From NCBI GenBank assembly GCA_002335495.1, contig DDBW01000006.1:4701-68700 (forward strand): DNA of 64,000 nucleotides. Reading direction: 5' to 3'. Of the stretch, positions 40,733 to 49,650 are shown in pieces (positions within the stretch are counted from its first letter, which is position 1; every line of letters starts with the position of its first letter). The translations under genes were made by a program, and so were the position numbers. Origin of the DNA: Candidatus Dojkabacteria bacterium UBA2022 (lineage in GTDB: Bacteria; Patescibacteriota; Dojkabacteria; SC72). The notes under the pieces were generated by a model. It did not search any database, was not told the DNA's origin, and saw only the letters and a list, made by a program, of their open reading frames with translations.

Positions 40733-42544
40733 ATGATATTAAACCCCACTTTAAAGACCCTTCCATTACTCAAGGATGAAAAATCCGATAGTGTATTTAC
40801 CCTTATAAAATATCTTAAGTGGGTTTTAGGCCTTAATTTCAAGCTCCTTCCTTGGGTTGTTACTATTAGAACTCTCTACATCTTTTACTTTAATATCGAA
40901 CCGATAATTCACGGTTATATTTGGGGGAAGGTTATAGATGCGCTTATAAGTAGGGAGAGCTCTCTAATCTCAAACTACTTGATTGTATATCTAATAATTA
41001 TTGCTTTCTCATTTGTATTAAGTGCCGTCGGAGATAGGATTGATATGTATGGTAAATCAACCTCAATGTATAAATATCGGGTGTACTTCTCTACTATTAT
41101 CGCTTCTCTTGGAATCCCAAGTTTAGAAAACCCTCAGATATCAAATAAAATATATAGACTTAATGAATCATATAACGATCTGTGGAGTTTGACCCAGAAG
41201 GTTAGCAACTTAGTGTCCTCCTCTGTAAGCGTATTGGTATCTCTTTCTCTAGTTCTAAAAGCTCATTGGTTATTTGCGGCTGCCATATTTGTTATTGTAC
41301 TTGCTCGAGCATATGTTCATGGAAAAGAACTTAAGGAGGATTGGAAATTTACAACTTCAAACACTGAAAATAGGCGAATATCTGAAGGGTATATTAGCTC
41401 GCTTATTCGTATTGATCATCTTAAGGAAGTTCTTCAAACAAACTCTTTTAATTTCTTCATGAAGAAATACCAAAAGTTTTCTAATTGGTATTACTCTATT
41501 ATTGCGAAGATGAGACTCAGAAAGGGTCTTTTCGATGCAGGCTTCGAAATCCTATTCGTTATTGTTCTTGGATTTCTCATCACATATTTTATTCGCCAAT
41601 ATCTTGATGAAAAGATCTCAATAGGTGAGATTACCTTCTATGTAGCAACGTTTCGCTCCTATATTAGTTCCTTGAAGAGTTTTCTTGCTGGTTTTGTTGT
41701 AGTGGGGGAGGCTAAGGAGAGAGTTAAGGATGCATATGAAATCTCACAAGTTGACTCCGTTAAAGATGTGAATAGAGTAGTGGCACTTGATTCAAAAAAT
41801 ATTGATATATTAATCGATAATATTAATTTCACATATCCTGAGTCCAAAAGAGAGGTTATTTCTCAACTTAGTCTTGAGATTAAACAAGGAGAGAAAATTG
41901 CTATCGTAGGGGAGAATGGAGCAGGAAAAACTACTTTAATGAATCTTCTCCTTGGTTTCTATCCGCTTAATAGTGGAAGTATAAAGGTAAATGGAGATGA
42001 TCTCTCAACTATTGAACTAGGCTCTTGGTATAAGCATGTGGGTATGTTGATGCAAAGCTTTAATCATTACGATTACCTAAGTCTTGAAGAGAATATAACG
42101 TTAGGAGTCAAGGATGAAAATCGTTTGAATAAAATGATGAAGATGTTTGGAGTCTCTGACTTTGCTTCTAAATATGAATTTGGTAAGAAGCAGATGCTTG
42201 GGTCTAGGTATAGTAATGGGATTACTCCTAGCGGTGGTCAGTGGCAGAAGATTGCTATGGCAAGAACCTTGTATAGAAATACTCCGGTAGTGGTTCTGGA
42301 CGAACCCACTTCAGCTCTTGATCCTGTTTCTGAGGCAGAGATTTTTGAGAATTTGTTTGAAGAACTAAATGGAAAAACAGTAATAATTATCTCTCATAGA
42401 TTCTCAACGGTTAAAAAGGCTGACAGAATTATTGTAATGAAGGAGGGTAGAATAGTGGAGGAGGGAAGTCATGCAAAATTAATGAAGCTGGATGGTGTAT
42501 ATGCTAAATCGTATAGATTACAAGCAGATTCGTATAGGGATTAG
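40733..42544 (+). CDS. ABC exporter, fused membrane and ATPase domains
   Basis: 603 residues. An N-terminal six-helix exporter domain (about 35-330) is followed by an ATPase with Walker A G-E-N-G-A-G-K-T-T, Q-loop L-M-Q-S-F-N, signature S-G-G-Q-W-Q-K, Walker B V-V-V-L-D-E-P-T and H-loop I-S-H-R. Half-transporter, acting as a dimer; substrate unknown. The promoter region contains ATTACGTAAT (40711-40720), built from the half-sites of the TipAS operator at 6125-6143. Drug-responsive control is therefore possible. Confidence 0.9.
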   Translation: MILNPTLKTLPLLKDEKSDSVFTLIKYLKWVLGLNFKLLPWVVTIRTLYIFYFNIEPIIHGYIWGKVIDALISRESSLISNYLIVYLIIIAFSFVLSAVGDRIDMYGKSTSMYKYRVYFSTIIASLGIPSLENPQISNKIYRLNESYNDLWSLTQKVSNLVSSSVSVLVSLSLVLKAHWLFAAAIFVIVLARAYVHGKELKEDWKFTTSNTENRRISEGYISSLIRIDHLKEVLQTNSFNFFMKKYQKFSNWYYSIIAKMRLRKGLFDAGFEILFVIVLGFLITYFIRQYLDEKISIGEITFYVATFRSYISSLKSFLAGFVVVGEAKERVKDAYEISQVDSVKDVNRVVALDSKNIDILIDNINFTYPESKREVISQLSLEIKQGEKIAIVGENGAGKTTLMNLLLGFYPLNSGSIKVNGDDLSTIELGSWYKHVGMLMQSFNHYDYLSLEENITLGVKDENRLNKMMKMFGVSDFASKYEFGKKQMLGSRYSNGITPSGGQWQKIAMARTLYRNTPVVVLDEPTSALDPVSEAEIFENLFEELNGKTVIIISHRFSTVKKADRIIVMKEGRIVEEGSHAKLMKLDGVYAKSYRLQADSYRD

Positions 42545-43026
42545 ATTACGAGTTGAGCAACAGTGGGTTCACCCTCTCTTTCAGAATAAATGTCCAAAAC
42601 TACGCTTTCCCCCATTTGAGTCAGTAACATTCTGTAATCTAAATCTCGTGGATTCTCTGTTTTCGAAACAAAAATATGTGTTGATGTAAAACCTCCTCCT
42701 CTTAACACTCCTTCTCAAGTAATGAAAATTCCTGATCTACCAAGATCCTTATTAATTCTATCAAAGTTTAGAATGTCCTCTCTATGTCGGTATATTGTTT
42801 GAAGTATTGTTAGCATATGAGTGTAAAGGTCTCCGTTTGGTATATTGCTTCTTAGTCCGGGAAATACTTCGGGGTTACTAAAGAAGTTTTCCTCAAATAT
42901 ATGTAGAAAACTTGCTGTTGCGCCTACACAATGCTTGTATTGGTTTAGAGCCTCAACACTATGATGCGTTTGAGTGAATTGTGCTTCCTCTGATTGTAGT
43001 AAACTTGCAACCCCTTTTAATTTCAT
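42541..43026 (-). pseudogene. Paralog-family hypothetical protein with in-frame TGA
   Basis: Translation from 43026 gives 103 residues to TGA at 42717-42715. The same frame then continues 57 codons (E-G-V-L-R-G-G-G-F-T-S-T-H-I, D-Y-R-M-L-L-T-Q-M-G) to TAA at 42543-42541, which overlaps the ABC exporter stop by 4 bases. Other convergent pairs in the window overlap the same way. The N-terminal part resembles neighbours at 39714 and 43076 (N-G-D-L-Y-T-H-M-L, H-R-E-D-I-L). Probably one 161-codon gene interrupted by, or reading through, UGA. Confidence 0.5.
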
Positions 43027-43075
43027 ATGAGGATTATGCTATAGGGCGCTAGTTCTGGTCTAGTGAGAGTTTTAA

Positions 43076-43594
43076 CTAAATTTTCTCATCTACCTTCACA
43101 ATTACTTCAACTGCGGGGGCTGTTGATAACATGTTTCCGGTTCTTGGTGCTACTGCTATTCCAGCTTTGATTTTTCCATCTGTAACTAGAGCAATACCAT
43201 ATGTATTAGAGTCAACCTTAGGGTTAAATGTATTCTCATCAAATCGACCTATCCTTAATACTTCTCCTTGGGTACTAGTTGGAATTTCAATCACCATACT
43301 ATACGGATCTCGTTGTAGACCCGCGATTTGTAATTCTGGATTTTTTGTCGCTACTGTATACAGACGGGGGATTTCCTCTTTTTTATGGACTATACTTTCT
43401 AGTATTGACCTAAATATGCTGCCATTCGTTAGTTCTGTGCTGGCAAACATGTTTGGACTTTCGGCTAGTTTTTTTTCTATTTCAGCAACCATTCTTTTTA
43501 ACGATGCATAATCTCTACTCCCAATATTCTCAATAGGTATGAACGCCCCAATTGCATCTCTAATACTTAAAGGAGCATTTTGTTTATCTGGCAT
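43076..43594 (-). CDS. Hypothetical protein, member of a local paralog family
   Basis: 172 residues. Helical N-terminal half with L-T-N-G-S-I-F-R-S-I-L and H-K-K-E-E-I, matching the paralogs at 39714-40661 and 42541-43026. Strand-rich C-terminal half (S-M-V-I-E-I-P, Y-G-I-A-L-V-T-D-G-K). Twelve bases downstream of the enolase start on the opposite side of the operon order: transcribed after nothing but its own start, before the broken paralog. Function unknown. Confidence 0.5.
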   Translation of the reverse strand: MPDKQNAPLSIRDAIGAFIPIENIGSRDYASLKRMVAEIEKKLAESPNMFASTELTNGSIFRSILESIVHKKEEIPRLYTVATKNPELQIAGLQRDPYSMVIEIPTSTQGEVLRIGRFDENTFNPKVDSNTYGIALVTDGKIKAGIAVAPRTGNMLSTAPAVEVIVKVDEKI

Positions 43595-43606
43595 TGTCTT
43601 ATTTGA

Positions 43607-44881
43607 TTATTTTATCTCACTCTCAATCTCTAACAATCTGTTGTATTTTGCAAGTCTCTCACCTCTGTCTGGTCCTCCAAACTTACTCTGGCTTGAGCCT
43701 GTTCCTACAACTAGATCTGCAATCATATCATCGTTAGTTTCGCCTCCTCTATGGGAGATCACTGCTTTCATACCTGATTTATGTGTTAGTCTAATAGCAT
43801 CAATTGTTTCCGTAACAGAACCTATTTGATTAAGTTTAATCAAAACTGCGTTCATCGCTTTTAGATTTATACCCTTGGTTATTCTCTCTACATTTGTTGT
43901 GAGCAGATCATCTCCTACGACTTGATATTTATCTCCTGAGTTTCTCATCAAATACTGCCAACCCACCCAGTCCTCCTGGTCAAAAGTGTCTTCAACCGAG
44001 AATATTGGATACTCATTAAACCACTCAAGTTGTTTTTCTAACCATTCTGTACGAGTCAATTCTAATCCTTCTCTTTTAAGAACATACTTCTCCTTTTCAT
44101 CATCGTAGAATTCAGATGCGGCTACGTCAATCGCAAGTCTGAAATCGATATATGGCTTATATCCAGCCCTCTCTATTCCTTCCATTATGATATCAAATGC
44201 CTCTTTATTTGATTGTAGTTCGCTTGGGGCATATGCTCCTTCAAATCCTACGTTAGCACTATATTTCTTCTCTACAAGAATATCGTGCATAGCATGGAAT
44301 ATCTCGGCTCCTGCTCTAAACTTCTCTTTGAAGTTTGGAAATCTAAATTCATCGGGAACAACCATGTACTCTTGGAAATCTGTTGCCCAGTTCCCATGGA
44401 GTCCCCCCTCCATTACAAGAATTAATGGATTTGGAAGTTTAAAGAAATCTTTATCATATCTATCATTTGTGTATATTTTGGCAAAGTATTCATAAAGAAG
44501 GATTCCCATCTCTAATGCTGTCGCTCTACAAAAAGCCATTGAGAGAGAAAGAATGCTATTTCCTCCCAGGTTCGTTTTGAGTTTTGTTCCATCCATATCA
44601 ATCAGGAACTTATCAAACTCCTCTTGTGATTTGAAATCTCTACCGACGATCTCTTTTTTTATCTGATTATTTACTGTGTCTACTGCCTTGAGTACCCCCT
44701 TGCCTCGGTAACGACCTTTATCGCCATCTCTAAGCTCCAATACCTCAGTATCTCCTGTGGATGCCCCTGATGGAACTTCTCCCTTGGCCCACACCCCCGA
44801 ATCAAGTACTATTTTAGTGGATAGGGTAGGGTATCCTCTGGAATCCAGAATCTCTATTGATTTTACGTCTTTAATTCTCAT
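43607..44881 (-). CDS. eno: Enolase
   Basis: 424 residues. Converts 2-phosphoglycerate to phosphoenolpyruvate in glycolysis. The loop P-S-G-A-S-T-G, F-Q-E-Y-M, the metal acids in the S-V-E-D and V-G-D-D segments, K in L-I-K-L-N-Q-I-G, and S-H-R-G-G-E-T are present. Differences from the common form: S-H-R-S-G-E-T has Gly for the fourth residue, and N-G-G-x-H-A is M-E-G-G-L-H-G. A divergent but probably active enzyme. Confidence 0.93.
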   Translation of the reverse strand: MRIKDVKSIEILDSRGYPTLSTKIVLDSGVWAKGEVPSGASTGDTEVLELRDGDKGRYRGKGVLKAVDTVNNQIKKEIVGRDFKSQEEFDKFLIDMDGTKLKTNLGGNSILSLSMAFCRATALEMGILLYEYFAKIYTNDRYDKDFFKLPNPLILVMEGGLHGNWATDFQEYMVVPDEFRFPNFKEKFRAGAEIFHAMHDILVEKKYSANVGFEGAYAPSELQSNKEAFDIIMEGIERAGYKPYIDFRLAIDVAASEFYDDEKEKYVLKREGLELTRTEWLEKQLEWFNEYPIFSVEDTFDQEDWVGWQYLMRNSGDKYQVVGDDLLTTNVERITKGINLKAMNAVLIKLNQIGSVTETIDAIRLTHKSGMKAVISHRGGETNDDMIADLVVGTGSSQSKFGGPDRGERLAKYNRLLEIESEIK

Positions 44882-44899
44882 TTGGGCAGTTATTCAAAT

Positions 44900-45748
44900 T
44901 TACTTATTTAAATCCAGTATGAAGCTAGAATCTCCCCCAGCCATAACTTCTGGAAGAATACCATTCCATTTCTCAATATACTGCTTCTGGATAAGTTCTT
45001 TGCTTAAGGTTTGCTGTTGAAGTCTCTGTGCTTCTGCTTCACCCTGGGCTTTTGTAATCAAAGCCTTCTTTTTGAACTCTTCCTGTTGAGCTTTATACTC
45101 TTCGGTTGCAATCCTCTCTTTCTCTATCTGTTTCTGTTCAATGGTGTTTACATAATCTTCTTGAAACGAGATTGATCGAATTCCGAATTCATCAAGGATA
45201 ATTCCGTTCTCTTCGAAGCTTGGAACTAACTTTTCTGCAATCTGTTCGGATACCTCTTGAATATTACCTGTATAGAGGTCCAAGGCTGAGAAACTTCTTG
45301 GCATATTTCTTGCCCAAATTCTGGAGTCAGTCTTTACGATTTTTTCAACTACTTCACCTTCTGTTCCCAGACGTTCTGCAATGTTTTTTACTTCCTTCGG
45401 ATTAATCGAAAATCTTACAGTGTATCTTACGGAAATCTGTTGCCCGTCCTTTGTTGTTGTATCAACCGCATAGTCCTGGTAGTTGGCTTGTGAGTTGCTG
45501 TTTGCCATTACATCCGCTGCTAGAGTCTCGTAGATAATCTTCTGCGTTCTATATACGAGAACTTTGTCTACAAAGGGAATTTTTACATGTAATCCTGGTT
45601 TAACAGGGGATCCTACGATCTGTCCAAACCTTGTAACTACACCTATGGTTCCATAGTTAATGGAGTATAGGGTGGAGGAGAGAAGCACTATTGCTGCTGC
45701 AACTCCTATTCCTACGAGCATGACTAGCTTTGCTTTTTCTTGATTCAT
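44900..45748 (-). CDS. SPFH/prohibitin-family membrane protein
   Basis: 282 residues. An N-terminal membrane anchor (about 8-28), an SPFH domain (Y-G-T-I-G-V-V-T-R-F-G-Q, K-P-G-L-H-V-K-I-P-F-V-D, T-K-D-G-Q-Q-I-S-V) and a long Glu/Lys/Gln coiled coil (about 200-260). HflC/prohibitin-like proteins form ring scaffolds in the membrane and modulate proteases. Upstream of enolase on the same strand, 18-base gap. Confidence 0.88.
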   Translation of the reverse strand: MNQEKAKLVMLVGIGVAAAIVLLSSTLYSINYGTIGVVTRFGQIVGSPVKPGLHVKIPFVDKVLVYRTQKIIYETLAADVMANSNSQANYQDYAVDTTTKDGQQISVRYTVRFSINPKEVKNIAERLGTEGEVVEKIVKTDSRIWARNMPRSFSALDLYTGNIQEVSEQIAEKLVPSFEENGIILDEFGIRSISFQEDYVNTIEQKQIEKERIATEEYKAQQEEFKKKALITKAQGEAEAQRLQQQTLSKELIQKQYIEKWNGILPEVMAGGDSSFILDLNK

Positions 45749-45792
45749 TATGATATTAAAAAATGTTATCTCTATATTGTTACATTAAATTA

Positions 45793-45821
45793 TTGTTGGA
45801 TGCAATTCTTTTTGGTAGAAT
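45793..45821 (+). promoter_or_regulatory. Promoter of the tRNA-Leu/tRNA-Val pair
   Basis: TTGTTG (45793-45798), a 17-base spacer and TAGAAT (45816-45821), 17 bases before tRNA-Leu. A second extended -10 (TGGTATAAT) lies between the two tRNAs near 45930-45940. Confidence 0.6.
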
Positions 45822-45838
45822 ACTCATGAAATCATTTA

Positions 45839-45924
45839 GCCGAGGTGGTGAAATTGGCAGACACGCTACCTTGAGGTGGTAGTGGGAGTTAAATCCCTTG
45901 CAGGTTCAAGTCCTGTCCTCGGCA
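45839..45924 (+). tRNA. tRNA-Leu (GAG)
   Basis: Class II tRNA, 86 bases. Acceptor GCCGAGG with CCTCGGC, anticodon stem CTACC with GGTAG around TTGAGGT (anticodon GAG), a long variable arm (TGGGAG...CTT) and T-stem GCAGG with CCTGT. Discriminator A is followed by TAT, so CCA is not encoded, unlike the other tRNAs here. Confidence 0.93.
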
Positions 45925-45951
45925 TATGTGTGGTATAATCTCACACTATTG

Positions 45952-46028
45952 GGGCGATTAGCTCAGCTGGTTAGAGCACCTCGTTTACACCGAGGGGGTC
46001 ATAGGTTCGAATCCTATATCGCCCACCA
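45952..46028 (+). tRNA. tRNA-Val (TAC), host gene of an integrative element
   Basis: 77-base cloverleaf. Acceptor GGGCGAT with ATCGCCC, anticodon stem CCTCG with CGAGG around TTTACAC (anticodon TAC), T-stem ATAGG with CCTAT, discriminator A and CCA. Its 3' end is also the coding end of the serine recombinase on the other strand, and partial copies of it lie at 57466-57505 and 58536-58576. Confidence 0.95.
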
Positions 46029-46031
46029 TTT
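46004..46031 (+). repeat. Attachment-like site V0 in tRNA-Val
   Basis: GGTTCGAATCCTATATCGCC then CACCATTT. It covers the T-loop, T-stem, acceptor 3' strand and CCA. Shared with V1 and V2: GTTC at the start and GCCCACCATTT at the end, at the same distance within a few bases. Confidence 0.65.
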
Positions 46032-47810
46032 ATCCTCGTCTACCCCGAAGCTCCGTTCAAGATCGTTCATAATCTCGCTTGGTAATCTAAGTCTTATGTT
46101 CAATTTGTATGGAATCATTTGTCCTTTTTTCTGCCTTCCTGCAATGATATCCTTTTTTGTCACAGGTCTTGAAAAGACAATTATGTCATGAATAATCAAT
46201 TGCAAGATATCTCTTAATTGTTCTCTGTCTTTGTACAAGTTTTCTAGCTCCTCTAGATACTTCTTTTTGAAGAGCTCAAATACTTTGTTATATCCTTCAT
46301 CTATCGTCAGATCTGCCAATCTAGATTCAAGTTCATCATAATCAGCTTTATTCTTTTTATATAGTTTATCTTCTTCATCCATTTGCTCTGTAAATTGGTT
46401 GTCAGATAGATGCCCATTTTTATGTTGAAACTTTATGCTATCTATAGTTCTGCTGTGACTATTTATTAGCCTTTTAAGAACCGATAATCTCTTATTTAAC
46501 ATCTCTTTTTCAAGTCTGCGAGATTCTAACTTTAGTTGATGGTTATATACATCTCTCGGATTTCGTATAAGCTTTTTTAGGAAATCAACAACATACTCCT
46601 CAATGCCGTAAGCTGGAAGAGGAAGGCAACTACAGTGGATAGAACTATGCTTGGGACTTTTCCTTTTACATTTGTAATAGTAAGAATACTTTCCAGTCCC
46701 TTTATTAACTAGCTTTCTTTCTCCCACCCAGTTATGTGGTTGCATGTCAATTTCAGGATTGTAACAATTTGCACATCTTAATAATCCCCTTAGTAAATAA
46801 ATACTATCACTATGCATTCCTTGATCTCTACGAGTTATTTCGTCTTTGAGTAACTTCTCCTGTACAGCTACAAAAGTCGGTTTATCAATAATTGCATCAT
46901 GTATGTGTTCGGATAGTACCCTTTCTTTATCCTTACCCTTCTTCTTTGAGTACCAATACTCACCCATATATATCTTGTTTCTCAGAATATGCTTAATGAC
47001 ATTTGAGTCCCAAAAGTATGGTTTATTAACTTTTCTTCTTTTCCCTCTATATTTCTCATGCATCTCAGCAGAAACACTTGGAGACGGAACTTTATGTTGC
47101 ATTAACCAATCAGCGATAGCCTGTCTACTTGAGTTTTCCCATAAATACATGTTAAAGATTTGTCTAATATAGTTAGCTTCCTCTTCTAGTATTACTAACT
47201 TTTTATCTAGGTCCTTCTTGTATCCATAAGGAGCATGTGACCCCATAAATACACCTTCTTTAGATGCAGAGGCTTTACCTGTATGAGTTCTTTCCATGAT
47301 ATTTTCAAGCTCAAGTTCTGCGATGACTCCTATAATCCCTAAAACTGCCTTTCCGAAAGGGTTAGTGGTATCAATACTCTCATTTGCAGAAATAAACTCA
47401 ATGTCTTTCTCGTCAAAATAATCAATTATTTCAAGAAGAACTTTTAACCTACGAGCAAATCTGTCAATTTTGTAGACAGCAACAACATCAAACGGTTTTT
47501 GTAAACCTTCTGTATTATCTATATCCGAAATCATTCTCCTGAAAGCAACTCTCTCATCCATAGGTAGAGTTCCACTCGCACCCTCATCTATATAGATATA
47601 TTGGTCGTCTATTACATTTCCCTTCTCATCCATCCCTCCGGCATAGACATATCTATCCTTTCCTTCAATAGTTTTCCCTTTAGCCTTTATAAGATTTAGA
47701 AGTGTCTCTTTTTGCATCGGAATGCCGAACTTTTCTACTTGTTCATCGGTTGAAACCCTTATATACAAGGCAACTCTTTTAACATTTTCTTGGTCAAATC
47801 TGTTTTGCAT
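46014..47810 (-). CDS. Large serine recombinase (integrase) of the element
   Basis: 598 residues. Resolvase domain with the nucleophile S20 in L-Y-I-R-V-S-T-D-E-Q and R-F-A-R-R. Recombinase domain with A-P-Y-G-Y-K. Zinc ribbon with C-A-N-C and a later C-K-R/C-S-C. Coiled coil (about 430-520) and tail. It cuts and joins attachment sites. The last codons (W-W-A-I and stop) are read from the complement of the tRNA-Val acceptor end, so integration completes the gene. Serine integrases usually do not use tRNA genes. Confidence 0.92.
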   Translation of the reverse strand: MQNRFDQENVKRVALYIRVSTDEQVEKFGIPMQKETLLNLIKAKGKTIEGKDRYVYAGGMDEKGNVIDDQYIYIDEGASGTLPMDERVAFRRMISDIDNTEGLQKPFDVVAVYKIDRFARRLKVLLEIIDYFDEKDIEFISANESIDTTNPFGKAVLGIIGVIAELELENIMERTHTGKASASKEGVFMGSHAPYGYKKDLDKKLVILEEEANYIRQIFNMYLWENSSRQAIADWLMQHKVPSPSVSAEMHEKYRGKRRKVNKPYFWDSNVIKHILRNKIYMGEYWYSKKKGKDKERVLSEHIHDAIIDKPTFVAVQEKLLKDEITRRDQGMHSDSIYLLRGLLRCANCYNPEIDMQPHNWVGERKLVNKGTGKYSYYYKCKRKSPKHSSIHCSCLPLPAYGIEEYVVDFLKKLIRNPRDVYNHQLKLESRRLEKEMLNKRLSVLKRLINSHSRTIDSIKFQHKNGHLSDNQFTEQMDEEDKLYKKNKADYDELESRLADLTIDEGYNKVFELFKKKYLEELENLYKDREQLRDILQLIIHDIIVFSRPVTKKDIIAGRQKKGQMIPYKLNIRLRLPSEIMNDLERSFGVDEDKWWAI

Positions 47811-47846
47811 CTTTAATACAATGACTTCTCCCCGAAGTATATATAA

Positions 47847-48239
47847 TTATTTCTTTCCTCTGGTTTTCATCAATAGGGTATGAAGTAGTCTTTTATCATT
47901 TTCTTCAATTGAAGTTACAACTACCTCCATCTCCAATACTTTATTGTTACTTTCTACTTTGAGCTTTTTATTTACCTTTTTGTAAAGTAACTTCCCATTG
48001 GAATCAGTAGCCTTTGCATTATCAACATAGTCAGGAAGTACTCCAAACATACTTTCCTTGCCCTTCCAATCCGATGATTCTATCCAATGTGTAAGATCCA
48101 TTTCTTTTTGGGAAGTAATTTCAATATAGATATACTCTCCATTATTGTCTTTAATTGCCTTCATTGGATATTGGGAGTTTTTTGGGGGAGAATCGTGTAC
48201 TTTTGAGAAAAGTTGTTTTATTTCGCTTCTTGTTTTCAT
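47847..48239 (-). CDS. Hypothetical protein beside the recombinase
   Basis: 130 residues, mixed alpha/beta, no membrane span, very basic C-terminus (M-K-T-R-G-K-K). It lies 36 bases upstream of the recombinase on the same strand and could be an accessory or directionality factor, an inference from position only. Confidence 0.5.
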   Translation of the reverse strand: MKTRSEIKQLFSKVHDSPPKNSQYPMKAIKDNNGEYIYIEITSQKEMDLTHWIESSDWKGKESMFGVLPDYVDNAKATDSNGKLLYKKVNKKLKVESNNKVLEMEVVVTSIEENDKRLLHTLLMKTRGKK

Positions 48240-48361
48240 GAATATATATTACTTGACGGAGTGTCAACATGCAATGCACCACGAAGTCCATTATCTGCTG
48301 GAGGTTGGTGATACAACATAATTATATATTCAGTTTCCGGGTAACTATGGTATATTTACAT

Positions 48362-48964
48362 ATGGCTACTGCCCGTCAAATAAAAGCTATAGAAAAATTA
48401 TCAGATTTTATCAGAAACACAAAAGGTACAAAGATTCCTTTCAAAACACTTGGAGAAATACTCCGAGAAGCAGGTTACTCTGATAGTGTTTCTAAATCCC
48501 CTCAAAGGGTAACTGAGAGAAAGGGATGGAATGAGTTAATGAGTGAATACTTTCCGGAGAAAGATTTAATTGACTTGCACAAACGAATATTAAATAAGTC
48601 TGAGTCGTTCAGGTATAAAGATAAAGTCGTTAAAACAAATCAGCCACATTCGGATGCAAAATATGCCTTAGATATGTACTACAAATTGAAAGGAGCATAC
48701 AAGTACGATCCTGAAAAAGTTGCTTATCAAAAACCACATCCTGGCTTTGAGTTTTTCCAAACGGATATAGCATGTGAGTTCTGGTTGCATAACAGATATT
48801 TCAGAAACTTTCTAAAAGCTAAAGAATTGAATGTTCCAATGACACATCCTGATGCAGGAAGAGACCTGGATCATATAGTGATTAGAGGATATGCAGAGGA
48901 TTACTCTTACGAAGATGTTGTTCAAATGTTCATTGAGAAATATGAAAGAGGTGAAAGGGATTGA
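48362..48964 (+). CDS. Phage terminase-small-subunit-like or other HTH DNA-binding protein
   Basis: 200 residues from M-A-T-A-R-Q at 48362; an upstream in-frame start is less likely. The N-terminus (R-Q-I-K-A-I-E-K-L, T-L-G-E-I-L-R-E-A-G-Y, then S-P-Q-R-V-T and K-G-W-N-E-L-M) follows the pattern of phage terminase small subunits, a helix-turn-helix followed by an L-H-K-R-I-L segment. The C-terminal part is unknown (H-P-D-A-G-R-D-L-D-H). TATATTT just before the start suggests a leaderless transcript. Confidence 0.5.
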   Translation: MATARQIKAIEKLSDFIRNTKGTKIPFKTLGEILREAGYSDSVSKSPQRVTERKGWNELMSEYFPEKDLIDLHKRILNKSESFRYKDKVVKTNQPHSDAKYALDMYYKLKGAYKYDPEKVAYQKPHPGFEFFQTDIACEFWLHNRYFRNFLKAKELNVPMTHPDAGRDLDHIVIRGYAEDYSYEDVVQMFIEKYERGERD

Positions 48965-48969
48965 AAATC

Positions 48970-49614
48970 TTAGGGTTTTAGAAATAGATCAGCAAGAACA
49001 TATGTTCTACTAAATGACTTTTGCCCTTCTTTCGTTTTTAAGACAATCTCAACATCAATCTCAGGAGTTTCTTCGCTATAAACTTTAGTGTCATATATTT
49101 TTCTATCCGATTCCTCCCTAAGTGCCAAAGTTGAAAATACTCTAATCCATTTTTCAAAATGTTCAGAAGTATTAGCATTAACTTTAACCGGTAGGTTCAG
49201 TCTATTACTCGCACTGCCTTTTATTTTCCCGTACCAATCCAACTTCCTACCATTGATAATAATTCTTTCAATGTATATATCGTAATCACTGTAATTATGA
49301 ATATAGTAGGGAATCTTATACTCAGTTTCGTTTGTTCGTGAGTATGATACAAAACTTGTTCCTTTCCTTATCTGTTCGTATTCAACTTCAATATCAAATA
49401 TTTTATATCGCAAATAAACTTTGTATGTGGAGTAAAATAGAAAAATAAAAGCAGAAAACAGGAGGATTAGGTTACTGTATTTTTGGACTAACAATGAGTA
49501 CACAGAAGCACTCATCCCACTAAAAAGTATTACATACTGAATCCAATCAACCCCGTCCTTCCAAAATATCAAAACTTCGGAGAGATATTTCAAAAACTTT
49601 TGATAATTCTTCAT
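48970..49614 (-). CDS. Membrane protein with soluble C-terminal domain
   Basis: 214 residues. Two membrane helices (about 20-42 and 47-66) and then a soluble domain (about 75-214) of strands with Y-K-I-P-Y-Y-I-H-N-Y-S-D. No family recognised. Shares a strand with the XRE regulator 36 bases upstream. Confidence 0.5.
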   Translation of the reverse strand: MKNYQKFLKYLSEVLIFWKDGVDWIQYVILFSGMSASVYSLLVQKYSNLILLFSAFIFLFYSTYKVYLRYKIFDIEVEYEQIRKGTSFVSYSRTNETEYKIPYYIHNYSDYDIYIERIIINGRKLDWYGKIKGSASNRLNLPVKVNANTSEHFEKWIRVFSTLALREESDRKIYDTKVYSEETPEIDVEIVLKTKEGQKSFSRTYVLADLFLKP

Positions 49615-49650
49615 CTGTTGGATTGTACTCTAAAAGGTCTTTTAGAACAA

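Noticed and set aside
33408..43026. Reassigned genetic code (UGA as sense throughout)
   Set aside because: TGA ends several genes where the next start overlaps or abuts the stop (14914-14916, 33413-33415, 51792-51794), so UGA works as a stop; only two frames are interrupted.
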